In this document: positions 17,352 through 24,804 of the stretch, piece after piece | Position numbering within the stretch: the stretch's first letter is position 1 | How the letters are laid out: every line of letters begins with the position of its first letter | NCBI RefSeq assembly: GCF_042650885.1 | Contig: NZ_JBHSBU010000001.1 | Location: 4,154,001 to 4,218,000 of the forward strand | Source: Chitinimonas_A lacunae | Lineage (GTDB): Bacteria > Pseudomonadota > Gammaproteobacteria > Burkholderiales > Chitinimonadaceae | Direction: 5' to 3' | Length of the DNA: 64,000 bases | The notes under the pieces: model-generated | Seen by the model: only the letters and a program-made list of their open reading frames with translations | The model's database searches: none | Told to the model about the DNA's origin: nothing | Program-made: the position numbers and the translations under genes

Positions 17352-18088
17352 GAAGCGGTATCCGTAGCGCCAAGCTCGCGCCAGCGGCCGTCGATCAGCC
17401 CTTCGATCGGGCGGAAGAAGGTCTTGTACGACATCTTGCGGCATTCGGCGATCCAGTAGCCGAGATAGACGTAGGGCAGCTCCAGCCGGCGTGCCAGCTC
17501 GATCTGCCACAGGATGTTGTAGGTGCCGTAGCTGGCCCGCTCGTCGTCGGGCTCGAAGAAGGTATAGACCGAGGACAGGCCATCGCCGAGCCGGTCGATC
17601 AGGCTCACCATCTTGAGTTGGCCATCGAGACGGAATTCGGCCAGAAAGCTGTCCACATTGCTTTTGAGGATGAAGTTTTCGTACTGCTCGCGGTTGTCCT
17701 CGTCCATGCCACCGCCGCTATGACGCGACTCCTGATAGCGGCGGTAGAGCAGGTAATGCTCGTCGGCATAATCGAGCGGCAGCAGACGCACCACCAATCC
17801 ACCATGGGCGCGACTGACCCGCCGCTGGGTGCGATTGGGGCTGAACGACGTGACCGGCAGCCGGACCGGCACGCAGGCGCGGCAGTGATCGCACCAGGGC
17901 CGGTAGGTGAACAGCCCGCTGCGGCGAAAGCCGTTGCGCACCAGTTGGGTGTAGACCTGACTGTCGATCAGCTCGGCCGGAATCGCCACCTGTGAGCGCG
18001 CCTGGCGGCCGTCGAGATAGCTGCACGGATAGGGTGCGGTGGCATAGAACTGGAGACGGATCACGCGGTGGTCGGTCGGATGGCTCAT
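17348..18088 (-). CDS. bpt: Aspartate/glutamate leucyltransferase
   Basis: A 246-residue Bpt/Ate-type aminoacyl-tRNA-protein transferase that attaches Leu from Leu-tRNA to proteins with N-terminal Asp or Glu, marking them for ClpS-ClpAP. Family features: the N-terminal FYATAPYPCSYL, the GFRRSGLFTYRPWC segment and CDHCRACVPVR cysteine cluster, SFSPNRTQRRV, and the C-terminal YVYLGYWIAECRKMSYK. The ATG overlaps the aat stop by four bases (ATGA). The aat-bpt pairing places both bacterial N-degron transferases in one operon, as in many proteobacteria. Confidence 0.93.
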   Translation of the reverse strand: MSHPTDHRVIRLQFYATAPYPCSYLDGRQARSQVAIPAELIDSQVYTQLVRNGFRRSGLFTYRPWCDHCRACVPVRLPVTSFSPNRTQRRVSRAHGGLVVRLLPLDYADEHYLLYRRYQESRHSGGGMDEDNREQYENFILKSNVDSFLAEFRLDGQLKMVSLIDRLGDGLSSVYTFFEPDDERASYGTYNILWQIELARRLELPYVYLGYWIAECRKMSYKTFFRPIEGLIDGRWRELGATDTAS

Positions 18089-18801
18089 GATGGGATCGCG
18101 AGAGTGGCGGCAGCGCCGTGGTAGCGCCAGGGGCCCGGCTCGCCGGGCTGTTCGACCAGTTGTGTCAGGGTATGCAGGAAATCCGACCGCGCGATCTCGC
18201 GGCCGCCGAAACGGGTCAGATGCTCGGTGCGCATCTGGCAGTCGATCAGGCCAAAACCGTGGGCGTCGAGCCAGCGCACCAGATGGACAAAGGCGATCTT
18301 CGAGGCATCGGGTCGATGGGCAAACATCGATTCGCCATAGAACATCCGGCCGATGGCGATGCCGTAGACACCACCGGCCAGTTCGCCGTCGATCCAGCAT
18401 TCGGCGCTGTGGGCATAACCTTGCTGATGCAGCTGCTCATAGGCAGCGATGATTTCCGGGCCGATCCAGGTGCCGTTCTGACCTGGCCGCGGGGTATTGG
18501 CGCAGGCGCGGATGACCCCACCGAAGGCGCTGTCGAAGCGGACCTCATAAGACTTGTGACGCAGGGTCTTGACCAGCGAACGGGCCACCTTGAGTTCGCT
18601 GGGGTAGAGCACCATGCGCGGGTTGGGACTCCACCACAGGATGGGTTCCCCGCGCGAATACCAGGGGAAGATGCCCTGGCGATAGGCAAGCAGCAAGCGC
18701 TCGGCTGAAAGGTCGCCGCCCACGGCCAGCAGGCCGTTGGGGTCGGCCAGGGCCTTTTCCACCGGCGGAAAGACCAGATCGCGGGTCAGCCAGGACAGCA
18801 T
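18085..18801 (-). CDS. aat: Leucyl/phenylalanyl-tRNA-protein transferase
   Basis: A 238-residue enzyme that transfers Leu or Phe from charged tRNA to proteins with N-terminal Arg or Lys, feeding the ClpS-ClpAP degradation route. Hallmarks are FPPVEKALADPNGLLAVGGDL at the start (residues 11 on), YRQGIFPWYSRGEPILWWSPNPR, AHSAECWIDGELAGGVYG, and GRMFYGESMFAHRPDASKIA. Length is usual. The start ATG lies 8 bases after the fur stop; no good ribosome site is visible, so translation may depend on coupling to fur. Confidence 0.95.
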   Translation of the reverse strand: MLSWLTRDLVFPPVEKALADPNGLLAVGGDLSAERLLLAYRQGIFPWYSRGEPILWWSPNPRMVLYPSELKVARSLVKTLRHKSYEVRFDSAFGGVIRACANTPRPGQNGTWIGPEIIAAYEQLHQQGYAHSAECWIDGELAGGVYGIAIGRMFYGESMFAHRPDASKIAFVHLVRWLDAHGFGLIDCQMRTEHLTRFGGREIARSDFLHTLTQLVEQPGEPGPWRYHGAAATLAIPS

Positions 18802-18808
18802 GGCCACG

Positions 18809-19240
18809 TTATCTCGAACCGATGCGCGATTGCTGGCAGTCGTGACATAAGCCGTACAGATACATGGCGTGGTCCTGAATCTGGAACTGATGCTTTTTGG
18901 CGATCGCGTCCTGGCGCAGTTCAATTTCCGGGTCGAAGAATTCTTCGACCTTGCCGCATTTGACGCAGACCAGATGGTCATGATGACCACCCTGATTCAA
19001 CTCGAATACCGCCTTGCCCGATTCGAAATGGTGCCGCACCAGCAGGCCCGCCTGTTCGAACTGGGTCAATACCCGGTAGACCGTCGCCAGCCCGATATCG
19101 GTATGTTCCTCGACCAGGATGCGGTAGACCTCTTCGGCGGTCAGGTGGCGTTGTTCGCTGGTCTCGAACAGATTGAGGATTTTGAGACGAGGGCCGGTGG
19201 CCTTGAGTCCCATTTCCTTAAGGTCGCTGGCTTTGCTCAT
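18809..19240 (-). CDS. fur: Ferric uptake regulator
   Basis: A 143-residue metalloregulator that represses iron-uptake genes as an Fe2+-loaded dimer. The N-terminal winged helix (LKATGPRLKILNLFE, LTAEEVYRILVEEHTDIGLATVYRVLTQFEQAGL) is followed by the metal-binding dimerisation domain with GGHHDHLVC, the CVKCGKVEEF pair and a second CHDC pair near the C-terminus. I used the ATG at 19240 because the longer frame lacks Fur-like sequence. It heads the fur-aat-bpt-kinase operon and is divergent from bamE, the classic fur neighbour in Betaproteobacteria. Confidence 0.96.
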   Translation of the reverse strand: MSKASDLKEMGLKATGPRLKILNLFETSEQRHLTAEEVYRILVEEHTDIGLATVYRVLTQFEQAGLLVRHHFESGKAVFELNQGGHHDHLVCVKCGKVEEFFDPEIELRQDAIAKKHQFQIQDHAMYLYGLCHDCQQSRIGSR

Positions 19241-19367
19241 TTTGGCTGTTCTCGCGAAGGATTCCGATTTGCGGCTATGATACGACCTTTCCCCGACCGG
19301 CGAAAAACCCGCGAACCCGGCCGCGTTTGGGCGGTCACAGCGGACGCCTACCACCCGACGATTTGCG

Positions 19368-19739
19368 ATGCGGATACTCAAGCCTGCCCTGCTTCTCTGC
19401 GCCCTGCCGCTGCTTGGCGCCTGTAGCTATCTCACCCCCTACAAGCTCGACGTGCCGCAGGGCACGCCAATTACCGCCGACCAGGTGGCAAAACTCAAGG
19501 TCGGCATGACCCGGGCCCAGGTACGTTTTGTCCTGGGCTCACCGTTGCTGGCCGATACCTTCCACCGTAACCGCTGGGACTATATCTACTATGACAGTCG
19601 CGCGGGCGAAGTGAAGGATATCAAGCGCTACCATGTGCTGTTTGAAGAAGACCGCCTGATTTCCATGGGCGGCGACACCCTGCCCGAGCGGGCGCAGGTG
19701 TCGCGTCCCGATCCGCGTGCCGGCAAGGAGTCGCCATGA
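19368..19739 (+). CDS. bamE: Outer-membrane assembly lipoprotein BamE
   Basis: A 123-residue lipoprotein of the BAM complex, which inserts beta-barrel proteins into the outer membrane. The lipobox LLGAC puts the lipidated cysteine at residue 19. The SmpA/OmlA fold is shown by YKLDVPQGTPITADQVAKL, VGMTRAQVRFVLGSP and the aromatic RWDYIYYD strand, with a flexible charged tail after residue 105. Its last four bases overlap the dapB start (ATGA), so the two are coupled. It is divergent from fur across 127 bases. Confidence 0.95.
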   Translation: MRILKPALLLCALPLLGACSYLTPYKLDVPQGTPITADQVAKLKVGMTRAQVRFVLGSPLLADTFHRNRWDYIYYDSRAGEVKDIKRYHVLFEEDRLISMGGDTLPERAQVSRPDPRAGKESP

Positions 19740-20548
19740 ACCCCCAAGCGCTGCGCATTGCCATCGCCGGTAGCGGCGGTCGGATGGGCCAGGTACTGGT
19801 CGAGACGGTACTGGGCCTGCCCGACTGTCGCCTGACCGTGGCGCTCGACCGTCCGGGCAGCCCCAGCCTTGGTGCCGACCCGGGCCGGCCGTTCGGTCGC
19901 GAGACCGGTGTTGCCGTGCGGGCCGACTTCGCCGAGGCGCTCAAAGACGCCGATGTGCTGATCGATTTCACCCGGCCCGAAGGCACCCTGGCGCATCTGC
20001 AAGTCTGCCGGGAGCTGGGCGTTGCCATGGTGGTCGGCACCACCGGCTTCGATCCGACCGGCCGTGCCGCGCTCAAGGCTGCCGCTGCCGATATCGGCAT
20101 CGTGTTTGCCGCCAATATGAGCGTCGGCGTCAACCTGACTTTCAAGTTGCTCGATATCGCCGCCAAGGTGCTGAGCCAAGGCTACGATATCGAGATCGTC
20201 GAAGCCCATCACCGCCATAAGGTCGATGCCCCGTCGGGTACGGCGCTGCGGATGGGTGAAGTGATCGCCGAAGCACTCGGCCGCGACCTCGCCAGTTGCG
20301 CCGTTTACGGTCGCGAAGGCGTCACGGGCGAGCGCGATCCGGCGACCATCGGCTTTGCCACCGTGCGCGGTGGCGATGTGGTGGGCGACCATACCGTGAT
20401 GTTCCTGGGCGATGGCGAACGGGTCGAGATCAGCCATAAGGCTTCCTCGCGCGCCACCTTTGCCCGGGGCGCACTGCGGGCCGCCCGCTGGCTCGCCGGT
20501 CGCCCGGCCGGTCTGTACGATATGCAGGACGTGCTGGGTCTGCGCTAA
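19736..20548 (+). CDS. dapB: 4-hydroxy-tetrahydrodipicolinate reductase
   Basis: A 270-residue NAD(P)H-dependent reductase in the diaminopimelate/lysine pathway. The Rossmann start IAIAGSGGRMGQ, the FTRPEGTLAHL and GTTGFD segments, NMSVGVNLTFKLL, and the catalytic EAHHRHKVDAPSGTAL motif (around residues 155-170) are all present, as is GDHTVMF near the end. Length matches the family. It overlaps bamE by four bases and is followed by a clear terminator, so bamE-dapB forms a two-gene operon. Confidence 0.97.
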   Translation: MNPQALRIAIAGSGGRMGQVLVETVLGLPDCRLTVALDRPGSPSLGADPGRPFGRETGVAVRADFAEALKDADVLIDFTRPEGTLAHLQVCRELGVAMVVGTTGFDPTGRAALKAAAADIGIVFAANMSVGVNLTFKLLDIAAKVLSQGYDIEIVEAHHRHKVDAPSGTALRMGEVIAEALGRDLASCAVYGREGVTGERDPATIGFATVRGGDVVGDHTVMFLGDGERVEISHKASSRATFARGALRAARWLAGRPAGLYDMQDVLGLR

Positions 20549-20556
20549 GCACCCCC

Positions 20557-20586
20557 GACCCCGCTGCGGCGGGGTCGATGCTTTTT
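20557..20586 (+). terminator. Rho-independent terminator of bamE-dapB
   Basis: The 8-bp stem GACCCCGC / GCGGGGTC with a TGCG loop is followed four bases later by a T-run, starting 8 bases after the dapB stop. Confidence 0.88.
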
Positions 20587-20650
20587 GGCGGCCAAAAATC
20601 TTTCCGGCTCTCCCGGCACCGCCCATGGCTGGTGCCCTTCGCGCCAATTG

Positions 20651-20736
20651 GGCGTCAGTGTGTCCGGCCCTCAAAGTGCAGGCATACAGCCCTCCATCAG
20701 GCTGGGCGGCGATGCTGATTTAGATGGAAATGCGCT
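20651..20736 (+). repeat. Dispersed intergenic repeat, copy A
   Basis: This 86-base segment aligns without gaps to the reverse complement of 29663-29748; I count about 68 identical positions by hand. Similarity appears to extend weakly for another 30-40 bases on its left. Both copies sit in intergenic DNA just after an operon end. Confidence 0.75.
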
Positions 20737-20808
20737 GTCCACCCTGGCCGCCAGCCACCTCGCGTCCCGCCAGTCCTTCCCAACCCGTCTTCTTACGGAG
20801 AAGCCGCC

Positions 20809-21063
20809 ATGCCGCGTTACCTGGTCATGACCTTGCGCACGCCGCAGTTCCAGACATCGGTGATCGAGCCGCACTACGTGTTTCTCGAGCATCTGCGCCA
20901 GCAAGGTCAGCTTGAGATGGCCGGGCCATTCAGCGACAGATCGGGCGGCGCCTATCTGCTGCGTGCCGACAGCCTGGTGCAGGCGCGCGACCTGGCGTTC
21001 AGCGATCCGCTTCATACCAGCGGTGCTTCGCTGGTGACGGTGTATGAGTGGAATGCCACATAG
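20809..21063 (+). CDS. YciI-like protein
   Basis: An 84-residue protein of the YciI/ABM dimeric alpha-beta barrel family. It shows the family pattern: a first strand YLVMTLRT, helix VIEPHYVFLEHLRQQGQL, the glycine-containing FSDRSGGAYLLRADS strand pair, and the closing LVQARDLAFSDPLHTSG. YciI proteins are small cytoplasmic proteins of uncertain function with a conserved His-Asp pair. CGGAG precedes the ATG. It stands alone between a dispersed repeat and a convergent transporter gene. Confidence 0.82.
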   Translation: MPRYLVMTLRTPQFQTSVIEPHYVFLEHLRQQGQLEMAGPFSDRSGGAYLLRADSLVQARDLAFSDPLHTSGASLVTVYEWNAT

Positions 21064-21146
21064 CAAGACGAGTGGAAGGTATTTATTGATTTTTTAATAA
21101 ACTGATGAAAACAACTAACAGTCTTGCAAATACTTTGCAGATTATT

Positions 21147-22094
21147 TTATTTTCTGACTGTGACCGGCTGCCCCAGTCCTTTTGCCTGCGCCTGGATCGA
21201 ATAGGGTTTGCAGCGCGGTGTTCGGGTACTCAAGCCGACCAGGCCGACCATACCGGCGACGATCAATAAGCCGCCCAGCAGTTCGAGCGTGCTGGGCGAT
21301 TGCAGGGTCCAGTGCGCCATCGCCACCAGCAGGGTGCTCAGATAGCTGTAGGACAGCACGGTCGCCGGCGGAATGGTGCCGATGGCGAAATGGAGCAGGG
21401 CAAAGGTCACCAGGGTGGCGAACAGGGCCAGGTAGAGAATCCAGCACCAATCGAGCAGCCGCAGCCGCAGCAGGTCGCCGGCGCGGCCTTTGCTGAAGCA
21501 GAACAGGAACAGCAGGGCGGCGCCGGCGAGCATGTTCCACGCCGCCACCTCGGCCGGTTGCCGACCTTGCAGAGCGCCCTCGGCCAGCCGTTTGCTGAGC
21601 GGCGAATACAGCGCCATCGCCACACAACCCAGCAGGAAGACGCCGTGCGGGTAATCGAACAGTGCAGCGCCTGCCGTACCGCCCTGGCTGATGATCAGCA
21701 TGGCGCCGAAGGCCGCGGGCAGCATGGCGATGAACCGCAGCAGACTCGACGGTGCGGGCAGCAGCAGCCTTTCCGCCCCCAGGGTAAACAGCGGCACCAG
21801 TGCGTAGAGCAGCGCGGTGTCGGTCGCGCTGGTGTATTTGAGCGCTTCGAACAGACAAGCGAAATAGATCGCCAACAGGCTGCCCAGCAGCAGATGGGCA
21901 CCGGCTGCACGCGGACTGGGCAGGCCGCGCCGCAGCAGGAAGGGCAGGAACAACAGCGCAGACAGCAGCAGACGCAGCGCGGTGAGCACCACCGCATCGA
22001 GCGAGCGATCGACCTGGGCGGCGGCCGGGAAGGAGACGGCGATCAGCACGGCCCACAGCAGCATCGCCAGGTGGGCCGGAAAGAGGGGGTTCAT
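21147..22094 (-). CDS. EamA/DMT-superfamily transporter
   Basis: A 315-residue inner-membrane protein with about ten hydrophobic segments arranged as two repeats of the EamA domain, the pattern of drug/metabolite exporters. The first repeat shows TALRLLLSALLFLPFLL and EALKYTSATDTALLYALVPLF. The second shows VLSYSYLSTLLVAMAHW and LLGGLLIVAGMVGLVGL. Members export amino acids, purine derivatives or drugs; substrate cannot be read here. The tail after residue 285 is basic and cytoplasmic. It is transcribed alone, divergent from nothing obvious and convergent with the YciI gene. Confidence 0.87.
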   Translation of the reverse strand: MNPLFPAHLAMLLWAVLIAVSFPAAAQVDRSLDAVVLTALRLLLSALLFLPFLLRRGLPSPRAAGAHLLLGSLLAIYFACLFEALKYTSATDTALLYALVPLFTLGAERLLLPAPSSLLRFIAMLPAAFGAMLIISQGGTAGAALFDYPHGVFLLGCVAMALYSPLSKRLAEGALQGRQPAEVAAWNMLAGAALLFLFCFSKGRAGDLLRLRLLDWCWILYLALFATLVTFALLHFAIGTIPPATVLSYSYLSTLLVAMAHWTLQSPSTLELLGGLLIVAGMVGLVGLSTRTPRCKPYSIQAQAKGLGQPVTVRK

Positions 22095-22194
22095 GGGGCG
22101 GACCGATCAGTATGAAAAGTCGATGCCACAGTCTAGGGACCGGTCCTTGGACCCATGTCGCAAGTTGTCGATGGATGACGCTAAATTTTAAACC

Positions 22195-22959
22195 TCAGCC
22201 TGCCGCCGTCGCGCGCCGGGCGATTTCATGCAGACGGGCCACTTCGGCCTCGCTCAGCTCGATGGCAAAGCGCTCGCGCAGCAGCTGGCCGAGTCGGGCC
22301 GGACTGTCGATCCGCTCGATCAGGCGGCCGTCCATCAGACGGTTGTTGAACAGCACCAGCCGGCGGCCGTCGCGGTAATGGGTCAGCACCAGATTGGCAC
22401 TGAACAGCGAAGTCGGCGCGCTGGCGCTGTAGTGGTTGGCCACCGCGACATCGGCAGGCCAGATTTCGGTGGCGTCGAAGCGGTAGAGCGACTGCCACTG
22501 GCCGCCTTCTTGCAGGGTCAGCAGCCAGTCTTGCGGCCCTTCCTGGCGGAGCTGGAACGCCAGCGTCTCCTGCTGCTGGACCGTATCGGCCACCAGCGCC
22601 AACGGCGCGATCGGGCCGGTGCCGAAACCGGCATCGCACAGCCATTCCCCCTCCTCGGTACGAAGCCGCAGGGCGGTATGGGTACGCGGCGGCTGCGGCT
22701 CAGGGTTGCGGTACAGCACCCGTGCCTGCACCAGCCGGGGCATAAGGCCGCGCTCGCGCAGCCGATGGGCCAGATGGAGGTTCAGCTCATGGCAGTAGCC
22801 GCCGCCATAGCGCTGCAGATTGGCGGCGATGGCGTCGGCATCGAGCGCCGGCGTGCCATTGAGCAGGTTGTTGAGATTGTTGAAGCTGTAGCGGCGACGC
22901 AGCGCCTGGTGTTCCTCGAACAGCAGGGCGGCGTCGGCAGAGCGGACCGGCGTGACCAT
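22195..22959 (-). CDS. Arylamine N-acetyltransferase
   Basis: A 254-residue NAT enzyme that transfers acyl groups from acyl-CoA to arylamines, hydrazines or, in natural-product pathways, to amine intermediates. The catalytic triad is visible as C56 in YGGGYCHELN (usually RGGYCFE), H94 in RTHTALRL and D109 in LCDAGFG. FNNLNNLLNG before the cysteine corresponds to the usual FENLD region. The N-terminus is about 20 residues shorter than typical NATs. It begins 10 bases after the LysR gene on the same strand, so LysR-NAT form an operon beside the divergent biosynthetic cluster, to which it may contribute. Confidence 0.85.
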   Translation of the reverse strand: MVTPVRSADAALLFEEHQALRRRYSFNNLNNLLNGTPALDADAIAANLQRYGGGYCHELNLHLAHRLRERGLMPRLVQARVLYRNPEPQPPRTHTALRLRTEEGEWLCDAGFGTGPIAPLALVADTVQQQETLAFQLRQEGPQDWLLTLQEGGQWQSLYRFDATEIWPADVAVANHYSASAPTSLFSANLVLTHYRDGRRLVLFNNRLMDGRLIERIDSPARLGQLLRERFAIELSEAEVARLHEIARRATAAG

Positions 22960-22969
22960 GAGGCCCCCG

Positions 22970-23905
22970 CTAGATCAGCTTGGCATCGCGACAGGCCACC
23001 ATCACCTGCTCGCGCAGCCAGCTATTGGCGATATCGTCGGCGACCTGACGGTGCCAGATCATATCGAGGGTGAAAGTGGGGAAACCGTTGGGCGGCTGCT
23101 GCGCCCGGGTGCGGGCGGCCGGGCCGAAGACATCGTAGATTCGGCGTGGCAGGGTCAGTAACAGCTCGGTGCCCGGGATCAATTGCAGCGCTGCAAAATA
23201 GCTGTTGGCCCGGGCGGCGATCACCCGGCTGCGGCCGTGCTTGTGCAGCCAGCCATCGACCATATTGCTGTCCGAGACCCAGGGGGTCGGATAGACATGC
23301 ATGGCCTGGGCAAAGGCATCGATATCAATAGGCCCCGCTTCGACGGGCGGGCGCTCGTCGCGTACCACCACCAATTCATCGTGGAACAGCGGTTGCACGC
23401 TCAATCCGGGCCGGCGCCGGTAATAGCTCGGCCCGAAACACAGCGCCAGATCGATTTCACCGCGACTGATCTCATCGAACGGCACATCGCGTTCGAGTTT
23501 CCTGACCGTGATCGACGCCGCACTGCCGGCATCGAGCAAGGTCTTCATCAGGACCGGAAGAATCAGTACCTCGAAATATTCGGGAGCGCAGATGGTGAAA
23601 CTGCGGCTGTCGCGCCGATGATCGAAGGTCTGTTCGCCCAGATAACACTTGTTGATATTGTCGATCATCGAATCGACATGACTACGGATATGCAGCGCCT
23701 TGGGCGTGGCCTGCATGCCGCCACGGCTGTTGATGAACAGCTCGTCGTTGAATCCTTCGCGCAGGCGTTTCAGACAGTAACTGACGGTGGATTGACTGAC
23801 GCTGAGCCGATCGGCGACATCGGTGACGCTTTTGAGTTCGTAGATCAGTTTAAAAACCAGCAAATCCTGGATGTCGATTTTTCTTAATCTATTGCTGATC
23901 AGCAT
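22970..23905 (-). CDS. LysR-family transcriptional regulator
   Basis: A 311-residue LysR regulator. The N-terminal winged helix reads DLLVFKLIYELKSVTDVADRL, then SVSQSTVSYCLKRLREGF and NDELFINSRGGMQATPKAL. From about residue 90 an effector-binding periplasmic-like domain follows (FTICAPEYFEVLILPVLM, DLALCFGPSYYRRR, FHDELVVVRDERP). NodD/LeuO-like members share this profile. LysR proteins typically control a divergent operon, here the thermostable-hemolysin/ligase/oxygenase/aminotransferase cluster starting at 24229. It is co-oriented with the NAT gene downstream. Confidence 0.9.
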   Translation of the reverse strand: MLISNRLRKIDIQDLLVFKLIYELKSVTDVADRLSVSQSTVSYCLKRLREGFNDELFINSRGGMQATPKALHIRSHVDSMIDNINKCYLGEQTFDHRRDSRSFTICAPEYFEVLILPVLMKTLLDAGSAASITVRKLERDVPFDEISRGEIDLALCFGPSYYRRRPGLSVQPLFHDELVVVRDERPPVEAGPIDIDAFAQAMHVYPTPWVSDSNMVDGWLHKHGRSRVIAARANSYFAALQLIPGTELLLTLPRRIYDVFGPAARTRAQQPPNGFPTFTLDMIWHRQVADDIANSWLREQVMVACRDAKLI

Positions 23906-24228
23906 GCCGGTTTGCCATTTCTTCGCGTGATGAGCGTATCGGCCATTTTACCGTGAGGCGTCGGCGCGCGTCTTCCGTAGTGCGTCAAGCACCCCGATGT
24001 TGCCATCGGGGTGTCCTCCTCGACTTCCAGCTATTTCGGTTTTTACTTAAGTCTCCCGTTGTTTTTTGTACGGGTGTGACTGGAACAGAGGATAAGCGGA
24101 AATAGCCTGGGGTTGGCATGCGGAATTTAAATTATAGAATCTAAAATTTAAATTGCACGGCTGCAATGTTTTAAATGACATTATTCGATTATCTGCGGCG
24201 TAATCCAAGAGCAGAGAGGTTAATTTCA
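23906..24228. promoter_or_regulatory. Divergent regulatory region of the LysR gene and the biosynthetic cluster
   Basis: These 323 bases separate the two divergent units. They hold a 10-bp perfect inverted repeat with a 4-base loop at 23990-24013 (CACCCCGATG), a T-run-flanked CCCGT/ACGGG repeat at 24056-24075, two AATTTAAATT palindromes at 24124 and 24145, and TTGCA-N4-TGCAA at 24153-24166. The last has the dyad form of LysR sites. Composition turns AT-rich from 24030, unlike the flanking genes. Confidence 0.6.
24124..24154. repeat. Two AATTTAAATT palindromes 21 bases apart
   Basis: The 10-base perfect palindrome occurs at 24124-24133 and 24145-24154, two helical turns apart, about 75 bases before the first cluster gene. 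They look like paired operator sites. Confidence 0.6.
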
Positions 24229-24804
24229 ATGCAGATCAGTGTGATTCACGACGGCGAACTGTGGGATCGGGCCGTCACCCTGGTCAAGCAGAGATATCTG
24301 GATCGCCACGCCGCTGCCGTTGAACCGACGCCGCAATATTTTGTGGTGGTGCAAGACAAAGTCGGTCGTCTGCTTGCCTGCGCCGGTCTGACCTTTGCCG
24401 ATACCGGCCCGCTGTTTTCCGAATGTTATCTCGACCTGCCGGTCGAGCAGGTGGCCCGTGCCCGGCTGGGAGTCGGCTATCGGCGCGAGCAGATCGTCGA
24501 AGTCGGCAACCTGGTGGCGTGCGACCCGATCGCCGCGCGGCTGGTGGTGCGGATGGTGCCGATCCTGGCCGGCAGCCTGGGCGCCCGCCTGTTGTTCTGT
24601 ACCGTGACCGACCGGGTGCGCGGCCTGCTCAATGCGTGCCGGCTGCCCTTTGTTCCGGTCTGCGCCGCCGCGGCCGAGCGGGTCGGCGATCCGGCCCGCT
24701 GGGGCCGCTATTACGAGCGGGCGCCGCAGACCGGTTTTATCGATCTCGACGGCGTGGTCCCCGATCGCCGTGATTCCCCTCGTCGTGAAAGGCAGGCTGT
24801 ATGA
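24229..24804 (+). CDS. Thermostable-hemolysin-family (GNAT/LuxI-like) protein
   Basis: A 191-residue cytoplasmic protein matching the family named after Vibrio thermostable hemolysin. The diagnostic stretches are GRLLACAGLTFADTGPLFSE, CYLDLPVEQV (residues 65-75), RREQIVEVGNLVACD (85-99) and WGRYYERAPQTGFIDL near 158-173. There is no signal peptide, so toxin-like export is not supported. The R...VEVGNL segment recalls the R...EISRL core of LuxI-type acyltransferases, so I infer an acyl-transfer role. The ATG at 24229 follows GAGAGGT. Its last four bases overlap the ligase start (ATGA). It leads the five-gene cluster. Confidence 0.75.
   Translation: MQISVIHDGELWDRAVTLVKQRYLDRHAAAVEPTPQYFVVVQDKVGRLLACAGLTFADTGPLFSECYLDLPVEQVARARLGVGYRREQIVEVGNLVACDPIAARLVVRMVPILAGSLGARLLFCTVTDRVRGLLNACRLPFVPVCAAAAERVGDPARWGRYYERAPQTGFIDLDGVVPDRRDSPRRERQAV

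Noticed and set aside
22195..22959. Treating the N-acetyltransferase as a pseudogene because of its short N-terminus
   Set aside because: The Cys-His-Asp triad is complete and the start has a usable ribosome site.
23990..24013. Terminator call for the 10-bp inverted repeat
   Set aside because: No T-run on either strand and it lies between divergent promoters, so it is kept as a regulatory element.
24229..24804. Naming the first cluster gene a secreted hemolysin
   Set aside because: No signal peptide or membrane-active segment; the family name is historical, and the operon context points to biosynthesis.
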